NCBI GenBank assembly: GCA_029907105.1
Contig: JARYMM010000014.1
Coordinates: 1-64,000, forward strand
Reading direction: 5' to 3'
Length of the DNA stretch: 64,000 bases
Source: Anaerolineae bacterium
GTDB taxonomy: Bacteria > Chloroflexota > Anaerolineae > UBA3071
Below, in pieces: positions 29,174 through 38,082 of the stretch. The translations under genes were made by a program, and so were the position numbers. The notes beneath the pieces are model-generated. The model was not told the origin of the DNA. It was given only the letters and a program-made list of their open reading frames with translations, and searched no databases. Positions within the stretch are counted from its first letter, which is position 1; every line of letters begins with the position of its first letter.

Positions 29174-29189
29174 ATTTTCGGAGGGAGAC

Positions 29190-30029
29190 ATGATGAGCGA
29201 GAAGTATGTGTCACCGGATGCCCAGGCCCGTGTGGAGCGCCTGGTGGCTGAATACCGTGAGCAGAAAAAAGCGCTGAGGTTCCTGGACAGCAATCTCTGG
29301 GTAGGCAGACCCATGCAACCGGGGTTCTGCCTCAGATGGGACCTCGAGGCCTTGCTGGGTTACATGGACCGCTATGCCATAGAAGGCGGCATCGTGACCC
29401 ACAGCGCAGCGGCCATGGAGGACCCTTACGCAACGAACGAGGAACTGCTCGATTGGATCGCCGACCAGGAGCGGTTGTGGGGCGGTCTGGTGGTCACCTC
29501 CGAGCTCCCACCCGGATACAGCACCTGGGGGGACTATCTCGACCGGGCAATCTCCAGAAAGGCACGCCTGGTGCGACTCTTTCCAGCATCGCATCGCTTT
29601 TCGCTAGAACGCTGGTGCAGCGGCGCTCTGCTGGACGCGCTGCACGAGCGGCGCATGTTGCTCGCCGTCTGGCACATCGAGACGGGATGGAATGCGATCA
29701 AGATGCTTTGTGATACCTATCCGGATCTTCCCATCCTGGTCGAGGGAAGGCCACAGAAGATCGTCTACCACAATCGTTTCTTCTACCCCCTCCTGGAACG
29801 ATATCCGAACCTGCACCTGGAGCTGCACAACCTGAACGTGTATCTGGGCATCGAGGACATGGTCGGGCGGTTCGGCGCTGAACATCTGGTCTTTGGTTCC
29901 TGCCTGCCCTTCAACGATCCCAACACCGCGCAGATGATGGTGACGGCAGCGCGCATCGGTGACTCGGCCAAGAGGCAGATCGCCCACGGCAACCTTCAGA
30001 ATCTGCTGGACGGGGTAATGGTGCCATGA
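29190..30029 (+). CDS. Amidohydrolase-fold protein without the H-x-H metal motif
   Basis: 279 residues (278 if ATG 29193 is used), ribosome site CGGAGGGAGA. TIM-barrel features remain (MLAVWHIE, ILVEGRPQ, GAEHLVFGSCLPF), but the N-terminal metal motif reads FLDSNLWVG where the neighbours have VDSHMHLG, so both histidines are lost. It may be a structural partner, or a metal-independent enzyme. Its stop overlaps the next start by 4 nt. It sits between two close paralogues that do have the motif. Confidence 0.72.
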   Translation: MMSEKYVSPDAQARVERLVAEYREQKKALRFLDSNLWVGRPMQPGFCLRWDLEALLGYMDRYAIEGGIVTHSAAAMEDPYATNEELLDWIADQERLWGGLVVTSELPPGYSTWGDYLDRAISRKARLVRLFPASHRFSLERWCSGALLDALHERRMLLAVWHIETGWNAIKMLCDTYPDLPILVEGRPQKIVYHNRFFYPLLERYPNLHLELHNLNVYLGIEDMVGRFGAEHLVFGSCLPFNDPNTAQMMVTAARIGDSAKRQIAHGNLQNLLDGVMVP

Positions 30030-30796
30030 TCGTTGACAGCCACATCCATTTGGGCATGGGCGTATCCGCTCCCTGCGTCGACTCATCCGTCGAGGCCGTG
30101 CTGTCCCTTATGGACTACTTGAACGTTGATCTCTCGATCTCCACAGGTTTTCCTCTGATGTTTGGGCGTATGGACGAGGGATACGACAAGGCCGTGGCTG
30201 CCTACCAAAGCTCAGGAGGACGGATCCTGAGTTGCGCCTTCTACAACCCACACTACCCCCAGGAGGACCTGGAGTGGGTCAGGCGCTGTCTCGATCACGA
30301 GGCCTTCGTGGGCATCAAGATCCATCCACCGCTGGTGGAATGTTACGGCCACGACGAGCGCTGGGAGCCCATCTGGCGGCTGGCATCCGAGCTGGGCGTA
30401 CCCATCGTCACCCATTCATGGTGGGTCTCCGATTACAATCCCGTCCAGCGCTATGCAACGCCCGACCAGTTCGAGGGGTACGTGCGGGCTTTCCCAGACG
30501 TGAACCTGATCCTGGGACACGCCGGCGGGCGCTACGAGGGACACCGCGCCGCAGCCAGGCTGGCCCGCAGCTATCCGAACGTGTACATGGACTTATCAGG
30601 AGACAGCTATTCCTTCGGGCTCGTGGAATGGCTCGTCGGGCAGGTGGGTGCAGAGCGGATACTGTTCGGCAGCGATCTCACCATGATAGATGGGCGCACC
30701 ACGATGGGACGGGTGCTCGACGCGGACGTCTCGGCCGCGGCGAAAGCGCTCATCCTGGGGGAGAACGCGGGTCGCGTGTTTGGCCTGGAGCATTGA
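30026..30796 (+). CDS. Amidohydrolase-family enzyme, paralogue 2
   Basis: 256 residues, co-linear with 28379-29149 and strongly similar (both end strands SYPNVYMDLSGDSYSFGLVE). Metal motif VDSHIHLG, VTHSWW, ILGHAGG, LFGSDL intact. A stretch of about 30 bp is identical between the two genes at 28918-28948 and 30561-30591, so the duplication is recent or gene conversion occurs. Confidence 0.85.
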   Translation: MIVDSHIHLGMGVSAPCVDSSVEAVLSLMDYLNVDLSISTGFPLMFGRMDEGYDKAVAAYQSSGGRILSCAFYNPHYPQEDLEWVRRCLDHEAFVGIKIHPPLVECYGHDERWEPIWRLASELGVPIVTHSWWVSDYNPVQRYATPDQFEGYVRAFPDVNLILGHAGGRYEGHRAAARLARSYPNVYMDLSGDSYSFGLVEWLVGQVGAERILFGSDLTMIDGRTTMGRVLDADVSAAAKALILGENAGRVFGLEH

Positions 30797-30840
30797 ACCG
30801 GGCTTGCCGGTCACTCATGGCTGGAGGAGGTCGAGGTAAC

Positions 30841-32322
30841 ATGAGCGGAGCTTGCCGGTACGTGGCCTTGGATCTCGGGGCGGAGAGCGGCCGGGCTGTG
30901 GTTGGGCATCTTGCTGGCGACAGAATTGAGCTTGAGGTTATCCACCGTTTTGCCAATGGCCCGGTGAGGGTGCGAGACAGCCTGTACTGGGACATCTTGT
31001 ACCTCTGGCGCGAGGCCAAGGCAGCCCTCCAGCATTGCGCAGCGACCTTCCCGGCGGTCAGCTCCATAGGGGTTGACGCCTGGGCCCAGGATTTCGGTCT
31101 GCTGGGGGCAGATGAGGTCCTCCTAGGCAATCCCTATCACTATCGCGACCGCCGCACTGACGGAATGGTCGAAGAAGCGCTCAGGCATGTAACGCCCGAG
31201 GAGGTCTATCACACAACGGGCAATCCGCTGAAGTTCCAGATCACCACCCTCTGCCAGCTCCTGTCCATGGTGAAGGCAAACTCGCCTGCCCTGCGGGTGG
31301 CTCAGACCCTACTCACCATACCTGACCTGTTCAACTTCTGGCTGAGCGGCCGGAAAGTGTGCGAAGCGACCCATGTGATCAACACCCAGTGCTACAACCC
31401 CGTGGCCAGAACCTGGGCCAGCAACGTGTTGGGCAAGCTCTCCATTCCCCAGCACATCTTTCCTGAGGTGGTGCTGGCGGGGACCGTGCTGGGGAACCTG
31501 CTGCCTTCGGTGGCCCAGGAGACGGGGCTGGCCGAAGTCCCCGTTGTGACGCCAGCCTGCCACGATAGCGCGGCGGCCGTCGTGGCCGTGCCTGCACAGG
31601 CAAAGGACTACCTCTTTATATCCTGTGGTACGTGGACGGTCCTGGGCACGGAGATCGAGGAACCCTACATCCGGCCAGAGGGGCCTCCCGAGGGGCTTTG
31701 GAATGAAGGAGGCGCGCGGGACAACATCCGTTTCACCTGCAACATCACGGGCCTGTGGATCGTGCAGGAGTGTCGTCGCCAATGGGCGGCGGAAGGCGAA
31801 ACGCATTCCTACGACGAAATCACCCAGATGGCTGCCCAGGGGCAGCCACTGGCCTCATTCATTGATCCCAACGACCCACGGTTCATGGCTGTGGGGGACA
31901 TGCCGGCCCGCGTGCAGGCTTTCTGCCAGGAGACAGGCCAGCCGGTGCCGGAGAGCAAGCCGGACATCCTGCGTTGCATCCTGGAAAGTCTGGCTCTCAA
32001 GTACCGCCAGGGAAAGGAAGCCATCGAGGCCGCCCTCGGGCGGCAGATGATCGCAGTCCACATGGTGGGCGGCGGGATCCAGAACAGCCTCCTGTGCCAG
32101 TTCACGGCCAATGCCATGCGCTTGCCGGTCCTGGCCGGCCCGGTGGAGGCGACGGCCCTGGGAAACGTCATCATGCAGGCCGTAGGGTTGGGCCATCTCG
32201 CATCGGTGGAGGAAGGCCGTGAACTGGTCAGAAGATCGGTCCCCATCCAGACCTACGAGCCTGAACTTCCCAGGGCTGAGGCATGGGAGGAGGCCTACGG
32301 CCGTTTCTTGAGCATCAGTTAG
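30841..32322 (+). CDS. FGGY-family sugar kinase, rhamnulokinase-like
   Basis: 493 residues. YVALDLGAESGRAVVG is the ATPase phosphate-1 motif, IGVDAWAQDFGLLG the rhamnulokinase-type substrate loop, CGTWTVLG the phosphate-2 motif, and MVGGGIQNSLLCQFTANA the adenosine motif. It phosphorylates a ketose or sugar acid. Rhamnulose itself is unlikely because no RhaA or RhaD is nearby; a substrate for the RuBisCO-like protein is the better guess. ATG 30841 follows GGAGGTCGAGGTAAC. Last gene of the operon, followed by a terminator. Confidence 0.88.
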   Translation: MSGACRYVALDLGAESGRAVVGHLAGDRIELEVIHRFANGPVRVRDSLYWDILYLWREAKAALQHCAATFPAVSSIGVDAWAQDFGLLGADEVLLGNPYHYRDRRTDGMVEEALRHVTPEEVYHTTGNPLKFQITTLCQLLSMVKANSPALRVAQTLLTIPDLFNFWLSGRKVCEATHVINTQCYNPVARTWASNVLGKLSIPQHIFPEVVLAGTVLGNLLPSVAQETGLAEVPVVTPACHDSAAAVVAVPAQAKDYLFISCGTWTVLGTEIEEPYIRPEGPPEGLWNEGGARDNIRFTCNITGLWIVQECRRQWAAEGETHSYDEITQMAAQGQPLASFIDPNDPRFMAVGDMPARVQAFCQETGQPVPESKPDILRCILESLALKYRQGKEAIEAALGRQMIAVHMVGGGIQNSLLCQFTANAMRLPVLAGPVEATALGNVIMQAVGLGHLASVEEGRELVRRSVPIQTYEPELPRAEAWEEAYGRFLSIS

Positions 32323-32352
32323 GCCTGCTCGCATTCATTGTCCCCGACGCGC

Positions 32353-32388
32353 CGAGGCCCCAGTCACCGGACTGGGGCCTCGCGTTTT
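32353..32388 (+). terminator. Intrinsic terminator of the RuBisCO-like operon
   Basis: Perfect 12-bp stem CGAGGCCCCAGT with a 6-nt loop and its inverse, then CGTTTT. Lies between convergent operon end and clpB. Confidence 0.9.
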
Positions 32389-32399
32389 CAGTTTCGGCT

Positions 32400-35009
32400 T
32401 CATCGGCTGACCGCCTCGGCCTTCACCCGCTTGCGGAAGCTCAGCCTGTCGCCTTCCACATCGGCGACGATGGTGTCGCCTTCGCCGAATTCGCCGCTCA
32501 GCAGGGCCAGCGCCAGCGGGTCCTGCAAGTGCCGCTGGATGGCCCGCTTGAGCGGACGAGCGCCGTACACCGGATCGTAGCCGGCATCGGCCAGGAAGCG
32601 GCGCGCCCCGTCGGTCAGCTCCAGCGTCAACCGGCGCTCCGCCAGCAACCCGCGCAGCCGCCGCAACTGGATCTCCACGATCTGCTCCAGATGCTCCCGC
32701 GTCAGGCTGTGGAAGACGACGATCTCGTCCACGCGGTTGAGAAACTCCGGGCGAAACTGCGCCCGCAAGGCCATCATCACCCGCTTCCGGATTTCCTCGT
32801 CGCTCAACCCCCGCTCGTTGAGGTACTGGCTGCCCACGTTGGAGGTCATGATGATGATGGTGTTCTTGAAGTCCACCGTGCGCCCGTGGCCGTCGGTGAG
32901 GCGGCCATCGTCCAGCAGTTGCAGGAGCGTGTTGAACACCTCCGGATGGGCCTTCTCGATCTCGTCGAAGAGCACCACGGAGTAGGGCTTGCGCCGCACC
33001 GCTTCCGTGAGCTGTCCCCCTTCCTCGTAGCCGACGTAGCCCGGCGGCGCGCCGATGAGCCGGCTCACCGTGTGCCGCTCCTGGTACTCACTCATGTCAA
33101 TGCGGGTCATGGCCTGCTCGTCGTCGAAGAGGAACTCAGCCAAAGCCCGCGCCAGTTCCGTCTTGCCCACACCGGTCGGCCCCAGGAAGATGAAGCTGCC
33201 GATGGGCCGGTTGGGGTCCTGCAGACCGGAGCGCGCCCGGCGCACGGCGTTGGCCACCGCCGTCACCGCCTCGTCCTGCCCCACGATGCGCTGGTGCAGC
33301 CGCTCCTCCATGTGCAGCAGCTTCTCCATCTCGCCTTCCAGCAGCCGGGACACCGGGATGCCCGTCCAGGAGGCCACGACCTCGGCGATGTCCTCGGCGG
33401 ACACCTCCTCCTTGAGCAGCATGCCGCGGCTGCCCATCTCCTGCAGCTCTGCCTCCACACGGGCCAACTCCTGCTCCAGTTCCCGCAGTTTGCCGTACTG
33501 CAACTGCGAGGCGCGGGCGTAGTCCGCCTGCCGTTGCGCCCGCTCGATCTCCTGCCGCGTGGCCTCGATCTCCTCCTTGAGCCGGGCGTTGCGGGCGATG
33601 ATCTGCCGTTCGGCCTGTAAGCGGGCCTCCAGGCTCCGCTGCTGCTCCTGCAAATCGGCCAACTGCTTCTCCAGCGCCGCCAGCCGCTCCTGGCTGGCCT
33701 TGTCCTTTTCCTTCTTCAACGCCTCCCGCTCGATCTCCAGTTGCATCACCTGGCGCTTGATCTCGTCCAGTTCGGCGGGGTCGGAGGTGATCTCCATGCG
33801 CAGCCGGCTGGCTGCCTCGTCAATCAGGTCAATGGCCTTGTCGGGCAGGAAGCGGTCGGAGATGTAACGATGGCTCAGCGTGGCCGCGGCGATGACGGCG
33901 GCGTCGGTGATGCGCACGTTGTGGTGCACCTCGTAGCGCTCCTTGAGGCCGCGCAGGATGCTGATGGTGTCCTCCACGCTGGGCTCATCAATGAGCACCG
34001 GCTGGAAGCGGCGCTCCAGGGCGGCATCCTTCTCGATGTGCTGGCGATACTCGTCCAGCGTGGTGGCGCCGATGGCGTGCAATTCGCCGCGCGCCAGCAT
34101 CGGCTTGAGCATGTTGGAGGCGTCCATCGGCGCCCCCTCGGCGCGGCCGGCGCCCACCACGGTGTGCAGTTCGTCAATGAACAGGATGATCTGCCCCTCG
34201 CTCTCGGTGATCTCTTTGAGCACGGCCTTGAGCCGCTCCTCGAACTCGCCGCGGAACTTCGTTCCGGCCACCAGCGCCCCCATGTCCAGTTGCACGACCC
34301 GTTTGTCTTTGAGCCCTTCAGGCACGTCGCCGCGCACGATGCGCTGGGCCAGCCCCTCGACGATGGCCGTCTTGCCCACGCCTGGATCGCCGATGAGCAC
34401 AGGGTTGTTCTTGGTGCGCCGGCTGAGGATCTGGATGACGCGGCGGATCTCCTCGTCCCGCCCGATGACCGGGTCCAGCTTGCCGCGGCGGGCGAGTTGG
34501 GTCAGGTCGCGGCCGTATTTCTCCAGCGCCTGATAGGTGGCCTCCGGCGTGGGCGTGGTGACCCGCTGCGAGCCGCGGATGGAGGCCAGCGCCTGCAGGA
34601 TGCGGTCCTTGCTGATGCCCATGCGCTGTAACAGGCGGTACGCTCCGTTGCCCGCCTGACTGGCCAGGGCGATGAACAGGTGCTCCGTGGAGACGTACTC
34701 ATCGCGCATGGCCTCCGCTTCCCGCTGCGCCTGGTCGAACACCTGTTGCAACGCCGGATTGATGCCCACCTGCATGGCCGTGCCGTAGACCTTGGGCTTG
34801 CGCCGCAATTCCGCCTGCACCTGCTCCAGCAGCACCTGCGGGCTCAGCCCCAGTGCCTGCACGACCTGCGGCACGACGCCATCGGCCTGCTCCAGCAGCG
34901 TCAGCAGCAGATGCTCCGGCTCGATCTGGCCGTGATTGTAGCCCCGCGCCTGTTCCTGAGCCTCGAAAATCGCCTCTTGTGCTTTTTGTGTAAACTTATC
35001 CAATCTCAT
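32400..35009 (-). CDS. clpB: ATP-dependent disaggregase ClpB
   Basis: 869 residues, full length. N-terminal Clp repeat domain ([20 protein letters not shown]), NBD1 Walker [19 protein letters not shown], the coiled-coil middle domain (residues about 410-530), NBD2 Walker [16 protein letters not shown] and pore loop GYVGYEEGG. It resolves protein aggregates with DnaK. ATG 35009 is the family start; an in-frame extension upstream is non-conserved. No CIRCE element is seen. Confidence 0.97.
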   Translation of the reverse strand: MRLDKFTQKAQEAIFEAQEQARGYNHGQIEPEHLLLTLLEQADGVVPQVVQALGLSPQVLLEQVQAELRRKPKVYGTAMQVGINPALQQVFDQAQREAEAMRDEYVSTEHLFIALASQAGNGAYRLLQRMGISKDRILQALASIRGSQRVTTPTPEATYQALEKYGRDLTQLARRGKLDPVIGRDEEIRRVIQILSRRTKNNPVLIGDPGVGKTAIVEGLAQRIVRGDVPEGLKDKRVVQLDMGALVAGTKFRGEFEERLKAVLKEITESEGQIILFIDELHTVVGAGRAEGAPMDASNMLKPMLARGELHAIGATTLDEYRQHIEKDAALERRFQPVLIDEPSVEDTISILRGLKERYEVHHNVRITDAAVIAAATLSHRYISDRFLPDKAIDLIDEAASRLRMEITSDPAELDEIKRQVMQLEIEREALKKEKDKASQERLAALEKQLADLQEQQRSLEARLQAERQIIARNARLKEEIEATRQEIERAQRQADYARASQLQYGKLRELEQELARVEAELQEMGSRGMLLKEEVSAEDIAEVVASWTGIPVSRLLEGEMEKLLHMEERLHQRIVGQDEAVTAVANAVRRARSGLQDPNRPIGSFIFLGPTGVGKTELARALAEFLFDDEQAMTRIDMSEYQERHTVSRLIGAPPGYVGYEEGGQLTEAVRRKPYSVVLFDEIEKAHPEVFNTLLQLLDDGRLTDGHGRTVDFKNTIIIMTSNVGSQYLNERGLSDEEIRKRVMMALRAQFRPEFLNRVDEIVVFHSLTREHLEQIVEIQLRRLRGLLAERRLTLELTDGARRFLADAGYDPVYGARPLKRAIQRHLQDPLALALLSGEFGEGDTIVADVEGDRLSFRKRVKAEAVSR

Positions 35010-35045
35010 GATTTCTCTGCCACTCCATAAGGAATCTGTCGAAAG

Positions 35046-35100
35046 CGCTGCGTGGTACGCATTGCGTGGTGCGTGATCAGCACGCAACACGGCCTGTGGT
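35046..35100. repeat. Heptad-repeat element upstream of clpB
   Basis: GCGTGGT, ACGCATT, GCGTGGT, GCGTGAT units then CAGCACGCAACACGG. Confidence 0.65.
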
Positions 35101-35149
35101 TCATTCACCACGGCCTTACGACAGTCACTCCCATCATATCCCCTTTCCG

Positions 35150-35187
35150 TTAGAAATACGCAAGCGGAACGTTAGACTTTCGTTAGA
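35150..35187. promoter_or_regulatory. Triple CGTTAGA direct repeat upstream of clpB
   Basis: CGTTAGA at 35150, 35170 and 35181. Placement about 150 bp before clpB suggests a regulator site, but no regulator is known to me for this motif. Confidence 0.35.
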
Positions 35188-35262
35188 GATGGGGGAAAGT
35201 TTGCGAGGGGGGAGGGAACGGACGCCCGCTGTGAGCGCCCCGGGGAGCGCGAACGCAGAAGT

Positions 35263-36816
35263 TCAGGCCGGCACGGTGACGGTCACGCAGGTGCCCTGGC
35301 CGGGACGGGAGTGCACGTCGAGTGTCCCCCGCAGCAGCCGGGCCCGCTCGTGCATGCCCATAAGGCCCAGCTTGCCCGCAGCCGCCAGATCGCCGCTATG
35401 CGCCGGGGGAACAAATCCCCGGCCGTCATCCTGAACGGTGATCTGCACTGTATTGTCGGTAAAGGTCACGGTAACGGAAGCGTGCCGGGCCTGAGCGTGC
35501 CGCCGGACGTTGTTCAGCGCTTCCTGAGCGATACGGAACAGGGTCAATTCCGTCTCAGGGGGAAGCCGCCGGCTCTCTCCCCGTACCTGGAGGTCGGTAG
35601 GAATGCCATCCCGCTCCGTCAGCTCATTGGCCAGGCTCTCCAGGGTGGGCAGCAGGCCCAGGTCATCGAGGATGGAAGGGCGCAGGTCGCGGCTGAAGCG
35701 GCGCACATTCCTGATCACGTCGTCCATCAGCTCTTGCAGCTCGGCAATGCGCTGCGCGGCATCCTGGGGCAGAGAAGCAGGCCCACAGGCGGCGGCCAGA
35801 GCATCGAGGCGGCGGGAGAGCACCACCAGGGCCTGAACCGTATCGTCGTGCAGCTCGCGGGCGATGCGCTTGCGCTCCTCCTCCTGGGCCTGCGTGATCT
35901 GGCGGACGTAGAAGCGCATGCTCTCATAGAGCCGGGCGTTCTCGATGGCCACGCCGATCTCGTTGCCGATGGCGGTGATGAGCTCCAGTTCATCCGGCAG
36001 GAAGGAGCGCTCGGCGCGGCTGGCTACGGCCATCACCCCCTGGACCTCGCCTTTGGACTTCAGGGGGACAATCACCTGGCCGCGCAACCCTTCCTGCCGC
36101 ACGACCATGCGGGTCAGCCGGGGGTCCTGGGAGGAATCCGTGACCACCATCGGCTCGCCCGACTGGGCCACGCGCCCACAGAAGCCCTCCCCCAGCCTGA
36201 GCCGGTCCACGCCGGCCGCCGCTTCCTCCGAGATGCCCCGATAGGCGGTCAAGATCAGCTCTTGCGCCGGCCGGTCCAGCAGGAAGGCCAGGCCGGCATC
36301 CAGGCCCGTGACTTCCAGGACCTTGTCCAGGGCGCGGTTCAGGACCTGATCCAACTCCAGGGACTCGGTCACGATTGCCGCCACCTCGTTGATCGCCCTC
36401 AAGCGCGAGACGGCCCTCTGGCGCAGCCGCTTTTCCCTCTCCTGGGTCTCGATCAACCAGACGATGACATAGCCCACGATGGCCACGGCGGCCGTCTCCA
36501 CCAGTGCGTCCGCGGGCTGCGGGAACACCAGGAAGATGCGGGGCAGCATGATGAGGATCGCAGCGCCCAGAGCGACCAACCCGCCGGTCTGCCCAAAAGC
36601 GAAAGTCGCGCCGGCCACGGGCACCAGGAAGATGATGCGCTCCACGGTATGTCGCTGCAGGGGAAAGGGGAGCAGGGCCAGGAACCTCACCTGGGGGGTG
36701 AGGTAATGGAGAGCCCCGATGCCCGCCAGCATGGCCAACAGGATCCAGAAGCTGCGCTGGCGTATGATCTGTTGGCAGCGGTTCCTGAAAGACGACGCCG
36801 AGGCCATACTTCTCAT
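35263..36816 (-). CDS. GAF-containing NarX/DegS-type sensor histidine kinase
   Basis: 517 residues. Four or so membrane segments (residues about 17-120), a GAF domain (about 150-300), then HisKA_3 with ERKRIARELHDDTVQALVVL (phospho-His in LHDD) and an HATPase (ALNNVRRHAQA, DDGRGFVPP, GLMGMHERA). The membrane part is short-looped, so an intramembrane or cytosolic signal is likely. Start ATG 36816 overlaps the stop of the upstream response regulator gene, so the pair is co-transcribed. Signal unknown. Confidence 0.92.
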   Translation of the reverse strand: MRSMASASSFRNRCQQIIRQRSFWILLAMLAGIGALHYLTPQVRFLALLPFPLQRHTVERIIFLVPVAGATFAFGQTGGLVALGAAILIMLPRIFLVFPQPADALVETAAVAIVGYVIVWLIETQEREKRLRQRAVSRLRAINEVAAIVTESLELDQVLNRALDKVLEVTGLDAGLAFLLDRPAQELILTAYRGISEEAAAGVDRLRLGEGFCGRVAQSGEPMVVTDSSQDPRLTRMVVRQEGLRGQVIVPLKSKGEVQGVMAVASRAERSFLPDELELITAIGNEIGVAIENARLYESMRFYVRQITQAQEEERKRIARELHDDTVQALVVLSRRLDALAAACGPASLPQDAAQRIAELQELMDDVIRNVRRFSRDLRPSILDDLGLLPTLESLANELTERDGIPTDLQVRGESRRLPPETELTLFRIAQEALNNVRRHAQARHASVTVTFTDNTVQITVQDDGRGFVPPAHSGDLAAAGKLGLMGMHERARLLRGTLDVHSRPGQGTCVTVTVPA

Positions 36817-37499
36817 CCCTCGAAATCTGCTTCCCGCACCGTGTCCTGCAGGGTAAGCCACCCCTCCCGCAAGCCCTTGATCACGGCCTTGGTACGGGAA
36901 CCCACGCCCATTTTGTTGAAGATATTGGTCAGGTGGGCCTGGACGGTGCGTATGCTGAGGAAAAGCGCATGGGCTATCTCGCGGTTGCTCATTCCCTTGG
37001 CCGCCAACTTGAGGATTTCCAGCTCCCGTTCGGTCAACTGACCTGCTTCCTTCTCCTCTTCGCTCTTTTCGGCCGGGCGGGCGAAGCGGTTGATGACTTT
37101 GCGAGCCACGGCGGGATGGAGCACGGACTCGCCAGCGTGGACGGCGCGGACAGCCCTGACCAGTTCCTGAGCATGCACATCCTTCAACAGGTAGCCGGCG
37201 GCTCCCGCCTCCAGCAGGGCGAAGATGTACTGATCATCGTCGTAGGCGGTGAGCACCAACACGGCGGTGGCGGGGTTGATGGCCTTGATCTGTCGGGTGG
37301 CCTCGATGCCGTTGAGCCTGGGCATGGAGATGTCCATGATGGCCACGTCGGGGCGCTGGCGGCTGGCCAGGCGCACGGCCTCCTCGCCGTCGCCGGCCTC
37401 TGCCACCACCTCCATGTCCTCTTCTCGCTCCAGCAGTTCCCTGGTGCCCTCTCGCAGCACCACGTGGTCGTCGGCCAGCAGTATCCTGATTTTGCCCAT
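36813..37499 (-). CDS. NarL/FixJ-family response regulator
   Basis: 228 residues. Receiver domain with acidic pair DD (LLADDHVVLREG), phospho-Asp in VAIMDISMP and Lys in YLLKDV; LuxR-type helix-turn-helix at the C-terminus (LTERELEILKLAAKGMSNRE). Partner of the kinase that follows it. The target promoters are unknown; the oppositely directed miniprotein genes begin 300 bp away. Confidence 0.95.
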   Translation of the reverse strand: MGKIRILLADDHVVLREGTRELLEREEDMEVVAEAGDGEEAVRLASRQRPDVAIMDISMPRLNGIEATRQIKAINPATAVLVLTAYDDDQYIFALLEAGAAGYLLKDVHAQELVRAVRAVHAGESVLHPAVARKVINRFARPAEKSEEEKEAGQLTERELEILKLAAKGMSNREIAHALFLSIRTVQAHLTNIFNKMGVGSRTKAVIKGLREGWLTLQDTVREADFEG

Positions 37500-37541
37500 G
37501 CTTTCCCTGTCCCATGCCCTTTGTTCGTGATGGCTGTAGAG

Positions 37542-37569
37542 ATTATACCCCAACCAGGTGGAAAGGCAA
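37542..37569 (-). promoter_or_regulatory. Promoter of the two-component operon
   Basis: Minus strand TTGCCT, 16-nt spacer, TATAAT, about 40 nt before the regulator start. The rest of the 311-bp gap 37500-37810 holds this and the divergent promoter at 37721. Confidence 0.65.
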
Positions 37570-37720
37570 ACTGGCAGCGATTGGATAAGCTCTAAGCAAA
37601 AAGGCCAGGGGTGGCCGGGGCCGTCTACGCGTTTCAGGCAATGGCCGCTACGCGGAGATACAGAGGGGAAGCCGGAATCCATAGGCTCTTCTTACAGGGG
37701 CAAGATGGCCATTTCGCCCG

Positions 37721-37749
37721 ATGACAACCGCCCAGGAACATGCTATAGT
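37721..37749 (+). promoter_or_regulatory. Promoter of miniprotein 1 (shared type)
   Basis: ATGACA, 17-nt spacer ending ATGC, TATAGT. From about 12 nt upstream of the -35 box to the AGCAGAA after the -10 it is nearly the same as 39194-39222, while flanks differ. Confidence 0.75.
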
Positions 37750-37810
37750 ACAGGCAGAAACAGGCGAGTACCTGTATCCGCTCGAAGAAACTCTGAATGG
37801 AGGTGTTCCA

Positions 37811-37990
37811 ATGGCTAACACAGAAACCATCATGCTCGGCATCAAGTTTGCTATGTTCCTGGCTATGGAAGTCTTTGTCTTCGCCGTGATGGCGGCTGTC
37901 CTGATCGCCGGGCTGTACCAACTGATCCGCAACAAGGTGCGCCAGACGCGCCTTGCCCCCTCCGCCAGGAAAGCGACCGTCCGCTCTTGA
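37811..37990 (+). CDS. One-helix membrane miniprotein, paralogue 1
   Basis: 59 residues, start ATG after TGGAGGTGTTCCA. One hydrophobic helix (residues about 10-36) with an internal Glu: FLAMEVFVFAVMAAVLIAGL, then YQLIRNKVR and a basic tail. Two paralogues follow (39279, 39679). The Glu inside the helix and the Y-x-hydrophobic-hydrophobic-R-x-K ending are conserved in all three. Function unknown; possibly a small subunit of a membrane complex. Confidence 0.8.
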   Translation: MANTETIMLGIKFAMFLAMEVFVFAVMAAVLIAGLYQLIRNKVRQTRLAPSARKATVRS

Positions 37991-38082
37991 CCGCAATGTA
38001 GCTGATACCACTCAGCCGCCCCCGCCGGGTCGCCGGACCCGGCGGTTGGGCCGGCCGGACTCAGCACTGTGAGCGGTGAACC

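Noticed and set aside
30841-32322. Rhamnose catabolism operon
   Set aside because: Only the kinase resembles RhaB; no isomerase, aldolase or mutarotase is present.
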